DNA of 64,000 nucleotides, taken from Flammeovirga agarivorans (GTDB taxonomy: Bacteria > Bacteroidota > Bacteroidia > Cytophagales > Flammeovirgaceae). Of this stretch, positions 28,750 through 37,336 are shown piece by piece. Positions within the stretch are counted from its first letter, which is position 1, and each line of letters starts with the position of its first letter. The notes under the pieces were generated by a model. The model was not told the origin of the DNA, ran no database searches, and worked only from the letters and a program-made list of their open reading frames with translations. The position numbers and the translations under genes were made by a program. Location: assembly GCF_012641475.1 (NCBI RefSeq), contig NZ_JABAIL010000003.1, forward strand, positions 932,318 to 996,317, read 5' to 3'.

Positions 28750-29670
28750 ATGAATGCTGTAGAAGTAAAAAATCTTAAGAAGTCATACGGTGATGTCGAA
28801 GCTTTAAAAGGTATTTCATTTGATGTGAAAGAAAATGAAATATTTGGTCTAATTGGTCCTGATGGTGCTGGGAAAACCACACTAATTAGAATATTAGCCT
28901 CACTGCTTATTGCTGATAGTGGAACTGTATCTGTAATTGGAAAAGACCCTGATAAAGACTATGCCTATATCCGTAATCATATTGGCTATATGCCAGGTAA
29001 ATTTTCCTTATATGAAGACTTATCAATCAAGGAGAATTTAGAATTCTTTGCCACAATGTTCGGTACAACAATAGCAAAGTCTTACGACCTGATAAAGGAT
29101 ATCTATCAACAAATTGAACCCTTTAATGATAGAAAAGCAGGTGCTCTTTCTGGGGGGATGAAGCAAAAATTAGCATTAAGTGCAGCACTTATTCATTATC
29201 CTAAGATTTTATTTCTTGATGAACCTACAACAGGTGTAGATCCTGTATCAAGAAAGGAGTTTTGGCAAATCATAAAAGGTCTCCATCAACATAATATTAC
29301 TATTGTTGTTTCAACTCCATATATGGATGAAGCTGACTTGTGTGATCGAGTAGCCTTGATGGATAATGGCAAAATATTAGGAATAGACACCCCTCAAAAT
29401 GTAGCGGAATCTTTTGATAAAATACTTTATGCTATAGAAGTAAAAGGAAGTAATTACCAACTTCTAAAAGCACTAAGAAAATTTCCCAATATGGAAAGTG
29501 TTTTTCCTTTTGGGGAGAAACTCCATTATACCGATAAACGAGAGGGTGATTATACGACAGAACTTACTCATTACCTTACGGAAAATCAATTTGAGGAGGT
29601 CGATGTCAAAATTATCAAATCGAATACAGAAGATGTCTTTATTCGATTAATGAATAAAAAAGATAAGTAA
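28750..29670 (+). CDS. ABC transporter ATP-binding subunit
   Basis: The 306-residue product contains Walker A GPDGAGKTT, Q-loop region GYMPGKFSLYEDLS, signature LSGGMKQKLALS, Walker B ILFLDEPTTGVDP and the switch region (VVSTPYMDEADLCDRVAL). The usual switch His is replaced by Pro in TPYMDEA, as also seen in the first half of RbbA-like proteins. About 80 C-terminal residues follow the nucleotide-binding domain. It corresponds to the first ATPase half of RbbA/YbhF and pairs with the next gene product as a heterodimer. Confidence 0.93.
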   Translation: MNAVEVKNLKKSYGDVEALKGISFDVKENEIFGLIGPDGAGKTTLIRILASLLIADSGTVSVIGKDPDKDYAYIRNHIGYMPGKFSLYEDLSIKENLEFFATMFGTTIAKSYDLIKDIYQQIEPFNDRKAGALSGGMKQKLALSAALIHYPKILFLDEPTTGVDPVSRKEFWQIIKGLHQHNITIVVSTPYMDEADLCDRVALMDNGKILGIDTPQNVAESFDKILYAIEVKGSNYQLLKALRKFPNMESVFPFGEKLHYTDKREGDYTTELTHYLTENQFEEVDVKIIKSNTEDVFIRLMNKKDK

Positions 29671-29671
29671 G

Positions 29672-30421
29672 ATGGAAGCAGAAAAAATTATTGAGACCAA
29701 AGATTTAACGAAAAAATTTGGAGATTTTGCTGCTGTCAATAAGATCTCTTTTGATGTAAAAAAAGGAGAAATTTTTGGTTTCCTTGGCGCCAATGGAGCT
29801 GGTAAAAGTACAGCAATGAAAATGCTTACAGGTCTTTTGACACCTACTTCCGGAGATGCACAAGTTGCTGGGCTTAATCTTTATACTCAGCAAGAAGAGA
29901 TTAAGAAAGTTATCGGCTATATGAGTCAAAAATTCTCCTTGTACGATGATCTTTCTTTACAGGAAAACATCCGCTTTTTTGGTGGTATTTATGGCTTACC
30001 TCCAAAGGTATTACAAGAGAGAGGAGACCAAATGATCGACCGATTGAAATTGACTGATGTAAAAAATAAGTTGCTGAGAGAAGTTCCATTGGGATGGAAA
30101 CAAAAAATTGCTTTTTCTGTAGCTACACTTCACCAACCAAAAATTGTATTCTTGGATGAACCAACCGGTGGAGTTGATCCCATTACAAGAAGACAATTCT
30201 GGGAAATGATCTATGAAGCAAGTGATAATGGAACCACCGTTTTTGTTACCACCCATTATATGGATGAAGCAGAATATTGTGACCGTATCTCCATCATGGT
30301 ACAAGGTAGAATCGAAGGATACGGATCTACCAAAGAGTTAAAATCTGAATTTAAGTCTCAGAATATGGACGAAGTCTTTATCAAATTAGCTCGAGGAGAA
30401 AATTATAAGCTCAAATCGTAA
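29672..30421 (+). CDS. ABC transporter ATP-binding subunit (second of pair)
   Basis: The 249-residue product has Walker A GANGAGKST, Walker B IVFLDEPTGGVDP and the switch motif TTHYMDEAEYCDR with His present. The signature is degenerate, VPLGWKQKIAFS instead of LSGGxxQR, a variant usual for the second nucleotide-binding domain in this exporter class. One ATP site of the heterodimer is therefore asymmetric. It starts one base after the stop of the first ATPase gene. Confidence 0.93.
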   Translation: MEAEKIIETKDLTKKFGDFAAVNKISFDVKKGEIFGFLGANGAGKSTAMKMLTGLLTPTSGDAQVAGLNLYTQQEEIKKVIGYMSQKFSLYDDLSLQENIRFFGGIYGLPPKVLQERGDQMIDRLKLTDVKNKLLREVPLGWKQKIAFSVATLHQPKIVFLDEPTGGVDPITRRQFWEMIYEASDNGTTVFVTTHYMDEAEYCDRISIMVQGRIEGYGSTKELKSEFKSQNMDEVFIKLARGENYKLKS

Positions 30422-30425
30422 GGAC

Positions 30426-31541
30426 ATGAATAGATTAAAAGGGATTATAAAAAAAGAGTTCTTTCACATCTTTAGAGATAAAAGAACTTTACTAATACTC
30501 TTTGGAATTCCAATTGTCCAAATTGTGTTATTTGGTTTTGCCATATCAACTGAAATCAAGCAAGTGAAAATTGCTGTATTAGATATGGCTAAAGACGAGC
30601 ATAGTCAAAAAATCACTGAAAAAGTGTTATCTACTCCATATTTTGTATTGGATAAGTACCTAAACGATACTAAAGAAATTGATGAGACTTTTAAAGAAGG
30701 AAAGATCAAAGCCACTTTAGTATTTCCTCCAAAATTCAGTGAAGAATTGGAGAGGACAAATCAGGCCAATGTTCAAATTATTGCTGATGCCTCAGATCCA
30801 AACACCGGAACTCAAATAGGCAGTTTTTTACAACTTCAAGTTCAGGAGTATTTAATCACCAATGAATTTTCAAAAGGAGGGATAAAAATTCCTGCATTAA
30901 TTAATGCGGAAGTTGAAATGAGGTACAATAAAGAATTGAAGTCCGCTTATATGTTTGTTCCAGGTCTCATCACTATCATATTAATGCTGGTTTGTACGAT
31001 GATGACTTCAATTGCCATCACAAGAGAAATAGAAACAGGAACAATGGAAGTATTATTAGCCTCGCCAATGCATCCGGCTATTATATTATTAGGTAAAGTA
31101 CTCCCTTATCTCCTATTATCTTTTGCTAATGCCTCTTTAATACTCGGATTAGGTAAATTTATCTTTTATGTACCTATTGTAGGTAATCCACTATTATTAG
31201 CTGCAGAAATTGGTCTTTATTGTTTGGTAGTATTGGCATTAGGAATTTTTATTTCGACAGTAGCTAGAACACAACAATTGGCATTAATGATTTCATTATT
31301 TGCTTTATTTCTTCCAACAATGCTTCTATCTGGATTTATTTTTCCAGTAGAAAATATGCCTTTGCCTCTTCAAATTATTTCAAGAATAGTTCCTGCTACT
31401 TATTTCAATATCATCATAAAAGCTATCATGCTAAAAGGAGCGAGTTTTTCTATCATTTGGAAAGAAACAGTCATTCTTATAGGCATCTTTATCGTTCTGA
31501 TGGGAGTAAGTACCAAACGTTTTAAGATAAGATTAGAATAA
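30426..31541 (+). CDS. ABC-2 type permease
   Basis: The 371-residue product has an N-terminal amphipathic start (LKGIIKKEFFHIFRDKRTLL), a first membrane helix (ILFGIPIVQIVLFGFA), an extracytoplasmic domain (about residues 40-170) and five C-terminal membrane helices with GTMEVLLASPMHPAIILLGK and MLLSGFIFPVENMPLPLQ. This is the YbhS/YhhJ-type permease. It forms the membrane channel with the next, paralogous permease. Confidence 0.93.
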   Translation: MNRLKGIIKKEFFHIFRDKRTLLILFGIPIVQIVLFGFAISTEIKQVKIAVLDMAKDEHSQKITEKVLSTPYFVLDKYLNDTKEIDETFKEGKIKATLVFPPKFSEELERTNQANVQIIADASDPNTGTQIGSFLQLQVQEYLITNEFSKGGIKIPALINAEVEMRYNKELKSAYMFVPGLITIILMLVCTMMTSIAITREIETGTMEVLLASPMHPAIILLGKVLPYLLLSFANASLILGLGKFIFYVPIVGNPLLLAAEIGLYCLVVLALGIFISTVARTQQLALMISLFALFLPTMLLSGFIFPVENMPLPLQIISRIVPATYFNIIIKAIMLKGASFSIIWKETVILIGIFIVLMGVSTKRFKIRLE

Positions 31542-31585
31542 TGATTTATCCATTAAGATGAATTACAAAATCAAAAAATAAGAAA

Positions 31586-32716
31586 ATGGGTGGATTAAAA
31601 TTTTTACTCGAAAAAGAATTTAAACAGATCTTCAGAGATAAAGGCATGCTTCCTTTAATCTTTATGATGCCAATTCTACAGTTGTGTGTTTTATCTTTTG
31701 CTGCAACTTTTGATGTGAAGAACATTAATATTGAGATTGCAGATTTAGATAACAGTGTACTATCCCAGCAACTGATAGGTAAATATGAGGCATCAAAATA
31801 CTTTAATCTTATTTCCTTTAGGCACTCTACAGACAATTTAGGAGAAGGTCTACAGGAAGGTGAAGTTGGTATATACCTTGAAATCCCTAAAGATTTTGAG
31901 AAAGATATCGTCAATGAAATACCCACTAGCATTGCTATCAAAGTAGATGCTATTGATGGTATGACTGCAGGTGTTTCTGTATCCTATGCTCAAACAATTA
32001 TCCAAGACTTTAGAGAAGAAATTGGAGAACGTTATGGCATTAAAGAAACTGCTATTGCAAAAGGTCAACTTCCTTTACAATTCAATATATCCAACCAAAA
32101 TTGGTACAATAAAACCTTGAATTACAAATTCTATATGGTGCCAGGTTTATTGGTGCTTTTGGTGAGTATGATTGGGATGTTTCTTACATCAATGAATATT
32201 GTAAAAGAAAAAGAAATTGGAACAATAGAACAGTTAAATGTAACTCCAATATCCAAGGCTGAATTTATACTAGGTAAACTCACTCCTTTTTGGCTTATTG
32301 GTATGTTTGTGCTCACAATTGGACTATTAGTGGCAAAACTATTCTTTAGTGTCCCTATGGTAGGTTCTTTAGTTATTGTATACAGTTTTGCCATTATCTA
32401 TCTGTTTGTTGTTTTAGGTCTTGGGCTGTTTATTTCAACTTTAGCAGACACACAGCAACAAGCAATGTTTATTGCTTGGTTTTTCATGATCATCTTTGTT
32501 TTACTTAGTGGTCTATTTACTCCTATCGAAAACATGCCTGATTGGGCACAAAAAATTACTCTTTTGAACCCTGTAAGATATTTTATTGAGGTAATGAGAG
32601 GAGTTTTATTAAAAGGTGCTACATGGAGTGATGTAAAAAATAATTTCTTAGTCATTGGTGTCTATGCAATGATAATCAATCTAATGGCAATTTTTGCTTA
32701 TCGTAAAACCAACTAA
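31586..32716 (+). CDS. ABC-2 type permease (second of pair)
   Basis: The 376-residue product is a paralogue of the preceding permease with the same layout: FKQIFRDKGMLPLIFMMPIL, a periplasmic domain, then GTIEQLNVTPISKAEFILGK and LLSGLFTPIENMPDWAQ. A gap of 44 bases separates them and holds no signal I can name. The operon ends 12 bases later at a terminator. Confidence 0.93.
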   Translation: MGGLKFLLEKEFKQIFRDKGMLPLIFMMPILQLCVLSFAATFDVKNINIEIADLDNSVLSQQLIGKYEASKYFNLISFRHSTDNLGEGLQEGEVGIYLEIPKDFEKDIVNEIPTSIAIKVDAIDGMTAGVSVSYAQTIIQDFREEIGERYGIKETAIAKGQLPLQFNISNQNWYNKTLNYKFYMVPGLLVLLVSMIGMFLTSMNIVKEKEIGTIEQLNVTPISKAEFILGKLTPFWLIGMFVLTIGLLVAKLFFSVPMVGSLVIVYSFAIIYLFVVLGLGLFISTLADTQQQAMFIAWFFMIIFVLLSGLFTPIENMPDWAQKITLLNPVRYFIEVMRGVLLKGATWSDVKNNFLVIGVYAMIINLMAIFAYRKTN

Positions 32717-32727
32717 TTCACACAAAG

Positions 32728-32773
32728 AAATAGTCATAACAACCATTTTAAAGGGTTTTATGACTATTTTTTT
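32728..32773 (+). terminator. Intrinsic terminator of the efflux operon
   Basis: AAATAGTCATAA (32728-32739) pairs with TTATGACTATTT (32758-32769), the inner AACC/GGTT continues the stem, and a run of T follows. Confidence 0.9.
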
Positions 32774-32807
32774 GTAATGTTGCATGCAATAAATAAAGTT
32801 ATTAAAG

Positions 32808-33332
32808 ATGACAACAGACTTTTTAGATTTACTTAAAATGACAATCCCTGCGGGGGCTGTACTATATGGAGCATATTTTATTGTAAAGATGTTTTTACAA
32901 AAGGAATATGATAGCCTATCTATAAAATATAAGGGTAATCAACTAGAACAAACATTGCCATTGAGATTACAAGCCTTTGAGCGTTTGGCTTTATTTCTTG
33001 AAAGGATCTCATACAGAGAACTTTTAGATAGAGTTGATTATTCAGTAATGGACGTTGTAACGTTACAACATGCCTTAGTATTAACCATAAAAGAAGAATT
33101 CAATCATAACTTATCTCAACAGATCTATGTATCCAATGAACTTTGGGAAATGATTAGAGGAGCTAAGGAAGAAGAAATTTCATTTATCAACCAAGTTGCA
33201 AAGTCTTTGGGGGATAAATCGACAGGTTTTGATTTAGCGAAAACCTTACTAGAACAAAGCTTACAACAAGAAAGTTCTCCTGTTGATGTGGCATTGACTC
33301 AATTAAAATCTGAGGTAAGTCACTTATTCTAA
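32808..33332 (+). CDS. Conserved Bacteroidota membrane-anchored protein (DUF7935-like)
   Basis: The 174-residue product has one N-terminal membrane helix (MTIPAGAVLYGAYFIVKMFL) and a cytoplasmic helical domain. Its well-conserved motifs are LPLRLQAFERLALFLERISY and EEFNHNLSQQIYVSNELWEMI. I know this pattern from a protein found across Bacteroidota with no assigned function; the name DUF7935 is from memory. It stands alone, just upstream of the small-RNA array. Confidence 0.75.
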   Translation: MTTDFLDLLKMTIPAGAVLYGAYFIVKMFLQKEYDSLSIKYKGNQLEQTLPLRLQAFERLALFLERISYRELLDRVDYSVMDVVTLQHALVLTIKEEFNHNLSQQIYVSNELWEMIRGAKEEEISFINQVAKSLGDKSTGFDLAKTLLEQSLQQESSPVDVALTQLKSEVSHLF

Positions 33333-33404
33333 GAAATTTACACTCATTAATTAGCATTACGTTTTGTTAAATGAATTCTTTAAACTCATAACGTGATTTC
33401 AATG

Positions 33405-33412
33405 TATATTTG
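33405..33412 (+). promoter_or_regulatory. Promoter -7 element for small RNA unit 1
   Basis: TATATTTG is a perfect match to the Bacteroidota -7 consensus TAnnTTTG. It lies 23 bases before the unit 1 hairpin. A CGTG at 33392 may replace the CGTT seen in the other units. Confidence 0.5.
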
Positions 33413-33417
33413 TGTCA

Positions 33418-33533
33418 ACAAAAAAAGACAAATCACTCATTTATTAATGAGTTAAAGATATATAAGATTAAGAGTAATAGTTAGTTTTTGGGTTATGAAA
33501 AAGAGTTAGAAGTTTCTTCTAGCTCTTTTTTTT
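33418..33533 (+). ncRNA. Predicted small RNA, array unit 1
   Basis: The transcript is predicted to be about 116 nt. It has a 5' hairpin ACTCATT/AATGAGT (33435-33452), the conserved core from 33471 (AGAGTAATAG...GGGTTATGA), and the terminator stem AAGAGTTAGAAG (33501-33512) paired with CTTCTAGCTCTT (33516-33527) and a T run. The stems differ in sequence from those of other units while keeping pairing. The ATG in the core is followed after three codons by a stop, so it is not coding. The start point is estimated from the TATATTTG element. Confidence 0.75.
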
Positions 33534-33594
33534 GTAATAACGACTCTTGTTTACCACCGTTAACGAAAAGGGTGTAACGAGAAAAAACAAATGA

Positions 33595-33612
33595 CGTTTA
33601 AATTGATATAAG
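33595..33612 (+). promoter_or_regulatory. Promoter-like block of small RNA unit 2
   Basis: CGTT, eight bases, then TATAAG. The same spacing occurs before units 3, 4 and 5 in otherwise different sequence. Confidence 0.5.
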
Positions 33613-33616
33613 TCAA

Positions 33617-33724
33617 GAAAATACAATCGGTTTTACACCGGTTTAAAAATATAGAAAGAAAGAGTAATAGTTAGTTTTTGGGTTATGAAAAGAGCTTCTG
33701 GTTTCTGGAGGCTCCTTTTTTTTT
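33617..33724 (+). ncRNA. Predicted small RNA, array unit 2
   Basis: The 5' hairpin AATCGGT/ACCGGTT (33625-33643) contains a compensating C-G pair relative to units 3-4 and one G-U pair. The core starts at 33661 and is identical to the others through GGGTTATGAAA. The terminator GAGCTTCTGG/CTGGAGGCTC with loop TTT keeps all ten pairs by using G-U pairs where its sequence differs from units 3-4. A T run ends at 33724. One A fewer after the ATG puts any reading frame out of phase with unit 3, which argues against a peptide. Confidence 0.75.
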
Positions 33725-33795
33725 ACCCTAAATTTATTACTGCAAAACATTAAATTCCATTAACCAAAACTCCTAAACCTTAACAACTTCATTTG

Positions 33796-33813
33796 CGTTT
33801 TTTAAGGTATATC
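33796..33813 (+). promoter_or_regulatory. Promoter-like block of small RNA unit 3
   Basis: CGTT, eight bases (TTTTAAGG), then TATATC. The block is nearly identical to that of unit 4. Confidence 0.5.
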
Positions 33814-33817
33814 AATT

Positions 33818-33926
33818 AAGAAATTACAATCAGTTTTTACACTGATTTCAAAATATAGAAAGAAAGAGTAATAGTTAGTTTTTGGGTTATGAAAAAGAGC
33901 TTCTGGTTTCCAGAGGCTCTTTTTTT
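33818..33926 (+). ncRNA. Predicted small RNA, array unit 3
   Basis: The 5' hairpin is AATCAGT/ACTGATT (33828-33847), the core starts at 33865, and the terminator is AAGAGCTTCTGG (33895-33906) paired with CCAGAGGCTCTT (33910-33921) and a T run. It is almost identical to unit 4, including about 80 bases upstream of the promoter block. Confidence 0.78.
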
Positions 33927-33999
33927 ATACCCTACTTTACACCCTAAAAAACATTAAATCCCATTAACCAAAACTCCTAAACCTTAACAACTTCATTTG

Positions 34000-34017
34000 C
34001 GTTTTTTAAGATATAAC
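34000..34017 (+). promoter_or_regulatory. Promoter-like block of small RNA unit 4
   Basis: CGTT, eight bases (TTTTAAGA), then TATAAC, in the same relation to the hairpin as in unit 3. Confidence 0.5.
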
Positions 34018-34021
34018 AATT

Positions 34022-34129
34022 AAGAAATTACAATCAGTTTTACACTGATTTCAAAATATAGAAAGAAAGAGTAATAGTTAGTTTTTGGGTTATGAAAAAG
34101 AGCTTCTGGTTTCCAGAGGCTCTTTTTTT
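34022..34129 (+). ncRNA. Predicted small RNA, array unit 4
   Basis: The 5' hairpin is AATCAGT/ACTGATT (34032-34050), with a loop one base shorter than in unit 3. The core starts at 34068, and the terminator (34098-34124) has the same sequence as in unit 3. It is a recent duplicate of unit 3. Confidence 0.78.
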
Positions 34130-34210
34130 ATAGCCAAAAATCATATGTGAATAATAATTCATTTATTAAACTCTATTAACTCTCTCACTGAAACTAAGGT
34201 AAATTCACAA

Positions 34211-34228
34211 CGTTAATATGTATATAAG
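34211..34228 (+). promoter_or_regulatory. Promoter-like block of small RNA unit 5
   Basis: CGTT, eight bases (AATATGTA), then TATAAG. The bases between differ fully from unit 2, so the fixed spacing is informative. Confidence 0.5.
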
Positions 34229-34232
34229 ATAG

Positions 34233-34338
34233 ACAAAATCAATCAGTTAAACCTGATTTAAAAATATAAAAGAAAAGAGTAATAGTTAGTTTTTGGGTTA
34301 TGATAAAAGAGTTGGAAGTTTCTTCTGACTCTTTTTTT
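34233..34338 (+). ncRNA. Predicted small RNA, array unit 5
   Basis: The 5' hairpin is AATCAG/CTGATT (34241-34258). The core starts at 34276. The terminator AAGAGTTGGAAG (34307-34318) pairs with CTTCTGACTCTT (34322-34333) through two G-U pairs and is followed by a T run. The core is identical except that the ATG is followed by ATAAAAG, another shift that rules out a shared peptide. Confidence 0.75.
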
Positions 34339-34350
34339 GTCTTGTACATT

Positions 34351-34374
34351 TTAAGTGAATATTTATTCACTTAA
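34351..34374. promoter_or_regulatory. Perfect palindrome upstream of the ECF sigma gene
   Basis: Arms TTAAGTGAATA and TATTCACTTAA (11 bases each) flank a two-base spacer. No T run follows, so it is not an intrinsic terminator. The core resembles the TGAAT/ATTCA symmetry of the palindrome at 15831. A repressor site for the downstream sigma gene, or for a transcript crossing from the array, is possible. Confidence 0.5.
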
Positions 34375-34547
34375 TGATTTTGATTATCAGCATGTTAAGG
34401 GGAGATGAAAAAAACGTTAGAAATTGTATTTATTCCTTTTTTAATTGCCTTTTCCCGTAAAGTTTTTACTAAATTGCGGCTAAATAAGATATGCCAAGTA
34501 ATTATTTAATTCGATTACTTAATTTTTAAACTATCACTTGTAACCTT

Positions 34548-35180
34548 ATGTCAGCTGAACAAGCTATCACAGAATACAGACCATTATTATATGCTGTAGC
34601 GTACAGAATCCTCGGTGTTGCAAGCGATGCCGAAGACATGGTGCAAGAAACCTTCTTAAAAATCATGAGAGTTGATCTCTCAAAGATTGAAGATATTAAG
34701 AACTATCTGATCAGAACAATTACAAATACTTGTTTAAATCATTTAGAAGCACTGAAAAGAAAAAAGGAACACCTAGTTGACAATTGGTCTAACATTACTA
34801 ATAACTTTCACTTCGATCCTATAGAAAATTGGTCTAATGATAAAGCTACTGAATTATCAGAAGGACTTAAGAATATGATGAAGAAATTAAATGATGCTGA
34901 ATTGGGAGTATACCTTCTTAAGGAAGCATTTAATTTAAACTATAATGAGATCACTGAAATCGCTAAAAAGAAAGCCGATCATTGTAGACAATTATTTCAT
35001 CGATCAAAACTGAAACTAGAAGAAGGAAAGGATAAGTTCAATGTTGACCCAGAAAAGCATTTTCAACTTTTCAAAAAATTCCAACAAGCCAATAAAGATG
35101 GTGAGGTTGGAAGCCTAGTTGACTTCATTTTTGGCAATAAAAAGTCGGAATCGATAAAAAAAGGAAAAAAATATCGTTAA
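34548..35180 (+). CDS. ECF sigma factor of the SigJ/ECF41-like type with a shortened C terminus
   Basis: The 210-residue product has a sigma-2 region with YRPLLYAVAYRILGVASDAED, the -10 recognition motif DAEDMVQETFLKI, and a sigma-4 helix-turn-helix (ELGVYLLKEAFNLNYNEITE, then AKKKADHCRQLFHRSK). The sequence resembles SigJ/ECF41 factors, which carry a C-terminal SnoaL-like regulatory domain. Here only about 50 residues follow sigma-4, with FQLFKKFQQANKDGEVGSLVD matching the first helix of such a domain before a basic end. No anti-sigma gene lies beside it. It stands alone between the small-RNA array and gap. Confidence 0.82.
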   Translation: MSAEQAITEYRPLLYAVAYRILGVASDAEDMVQETFLKIMRVDLSKIEDIKNYLIRTITNTCLNHLEALKRKKEHLVDNWSNITNNFHFDPIENWSNDKATELSEGLKNMMKKLNDAELGVYLLKEAFNLNYNEITEIAKKKADHCRQLFHRSKLKLEEGKDKFNVDPEKHFQLFKKFQQANKDGEVGSLVDFIFGNKKSESIKKGKKYR

Positions 35181-35274
35181 TAAGTATAAGCGAGGAAAAA
35201 CGGTAACTACAACACTTTTGCATCACATAAAACTTATTAACATATCAATAAATATAGACATTATATTCAATATT

Positions 35275-35315
35275 AGAGGATTACAGAATTATTATTATGT
35301 AATCCTCTTTTTTTT
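35275..35315 (+). terminator. Intrinsic terminator after the ECF sigma gene
   Basis: AGAGGATTACA (35275-35285) pairs with TGTAATCCTCT (35298-35308), followed by eight T. Confidence 0.9.
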
Positions 35316-35427
35316 CTGAATAATATACTGACTTAAAGGTATTTAGTACACTTTTATTTTTTATGAATTTGCTCAAAATTGCCGTCAAATAATGATAAAT
35401 ATCATTCCTTAAAATCAACATCTAATG

Positions 35428-35435
35428 TAGGTTTG
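35428..35435 (+). promoter_or_regulatory. Candidate promoter -7 element of gap
   Basis: TAGGTTTG matches the Bacteroidota consensus TAnnTTTG exactly and lies about 103 bases before the gap start codon. A good -33 TTG at the usual distance is not seen. The rest of 35316-35538 shows no gene. Confidence 0.4.
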
Positions 35436-35451
35436 CAATGTAGATTTTTAG

Positions 35452-36537
<1,086 letters not shown>

Positions 36538-36565
36538 TTTGTAGAGAGACACAAGTCTTAATATT

Positions 36566-36598
36566 AAAGGGGAAATCTTCGGGTTTCCCCTTTTTTTT
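36566..36598 (+). terminator. Intrinsic terminator of gap
   Basis: AAAGGGGAAA pairs with TTTCCCCTTT around the loop TCTTCGGG, followed by a T run. Confidence 0.92.
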
Positions 36599-36643
36599 AT
36601 CAAAAATATTCTCCAAACTTGTGTTTCAATTTTTTAATGACCT

Positions 36644-37315
36644 ATGAGATACTTTTTTCACTTACTCTTATTTTTTGTCTCTACTCATTCATTCGCACAA
36701 GAATGTGATGATCAAATCAAGAAGAAACACTGGAACTACAGAGTTAATCTTAGTACATTTATAGCAATAAAAGAAGGTGTAGATATTAACCCGAAATACA
36801 TATACTACGATTTCATGGACCTTCCTATTGGTGTTCCTTTTAACTACTTAGATTACATCAATATTAAAGGATATAAATATGTTGACATCGATAAAAACAA
36901 ACTATTAGAACCTGCCTTCCATTCATATCAGGAAATGCGTTCTAAAGCACTTCGAGATGGCATCAATATAAATATTCGTTCTTCCTATAGAAATAAGAGT
37001 ACACAGGAATATGTTTTTCATAAACATGGGCCAAAGGTTGCAGAAAATCCAGGATATTCTGAACACCATTTGCTTACTACAATGGATATTCATTATTGTG
37101 GAGAAAATACTAAATTGTTCTTATGGATGTTGAAGTATGGTGCTGATTATGGATGGATTCCTACTTACTTTTTCCGTACAGGATCATACATAAGAAAAGA
37201 ATCATGGCATTGGAGATACGTTGGAGCTGACGCCGCTTACTGGTTTAGGTGCACTTGGAACTACCAATACCAATCTGAAATCAATAGGTTACAAGCCGTC
37301 TTTGGACACATATAG
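36644..37315 (+). CDS. M15 (VanY-like) D-alanyl-D-alanine carboxypeptidase
   Basis: The 223-residue product has a signal peptide ending in SFAQ and a VanY-type zinc peptidase core. Visible motifs are NIRSSYRNKSTQEYVF, the metal-binding SEHHLLTTMDI (usually SxHxxGxAxD) and the second His region ESWHWRYVG. The usual Gly-rich spacing in the first motif is altered (HHLLTTMD), but the His and Asp remain. It probably trims peptidoglycan stem peptides in the periplasm. Confidence 0.85.
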   Translation: MRYFFHLLLFFVSTHSFAQECDDQIKKKHWNYRVNLSTFIAIKEGVDINPKYIYYDFMDLPIGVPFNYLDYINIKGYKYVDIDKNKLLEPAFHSYQEMRSKALRDGININIRSSYRNKSTQEYVFHKHGPKVAENPGYSEHHLLTTMDIHYCGENTKLFLWMLKYGADYGWIPTYFFRTGSYIRKESWHWRYVGADAAYWFRCTWNYQYQSEINRLQAVFGHI

Positions 37316-37336
37316 CTTACACAAATTTCACTTTAG

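Larger units (their letters stand above)
33360..34340 (+). repeat. Tandem array of five ~200-base small-RNA cassettes
   Basis: Five units are spaced 190, 204, 203 and 208 bases apart, measured from core to core (33471, 33661, 33865, 34068, 34276). Each has an upstream promoter-like block, a short 5' hairpin, a 28-base core that begins AGAGTAATAG and ends GGGTTATGA, and a Rho-independent terminator. Units 3 and 4 are nearly identical over their whole length and arose by recent duplication. The others share little outside the functional parts, which points to selection on the RNA. No open reading frame is conserved across units. Confidence 0.85.

Noticed and set aside
29672-30421. Degenerate LGWKQ signature in the second ATPase as a sign of inactivation
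   Set aside because: This variant is usual in the second nucleotide-binding domain of RbbA/YbhF-type exporters, and the Walker motifs are intact.
33491-34000. Short peptide starting at the ATG in the small-RNA core (MKKS... in unit 3)
   Set aside because: Unit 1 stops after four codons, and units 2 and 5 are out of frame relative to unit 3. The bases downstream are the terminator stem.
34405-34509. A 34-codon frame after GGGGAG, upstream of the ECF sigma gene
   Set aside because: It has a hydrophobic start, but the length is within chance for AT-rich DNA, and no family pattern or coupling to the sigma gene is visible.
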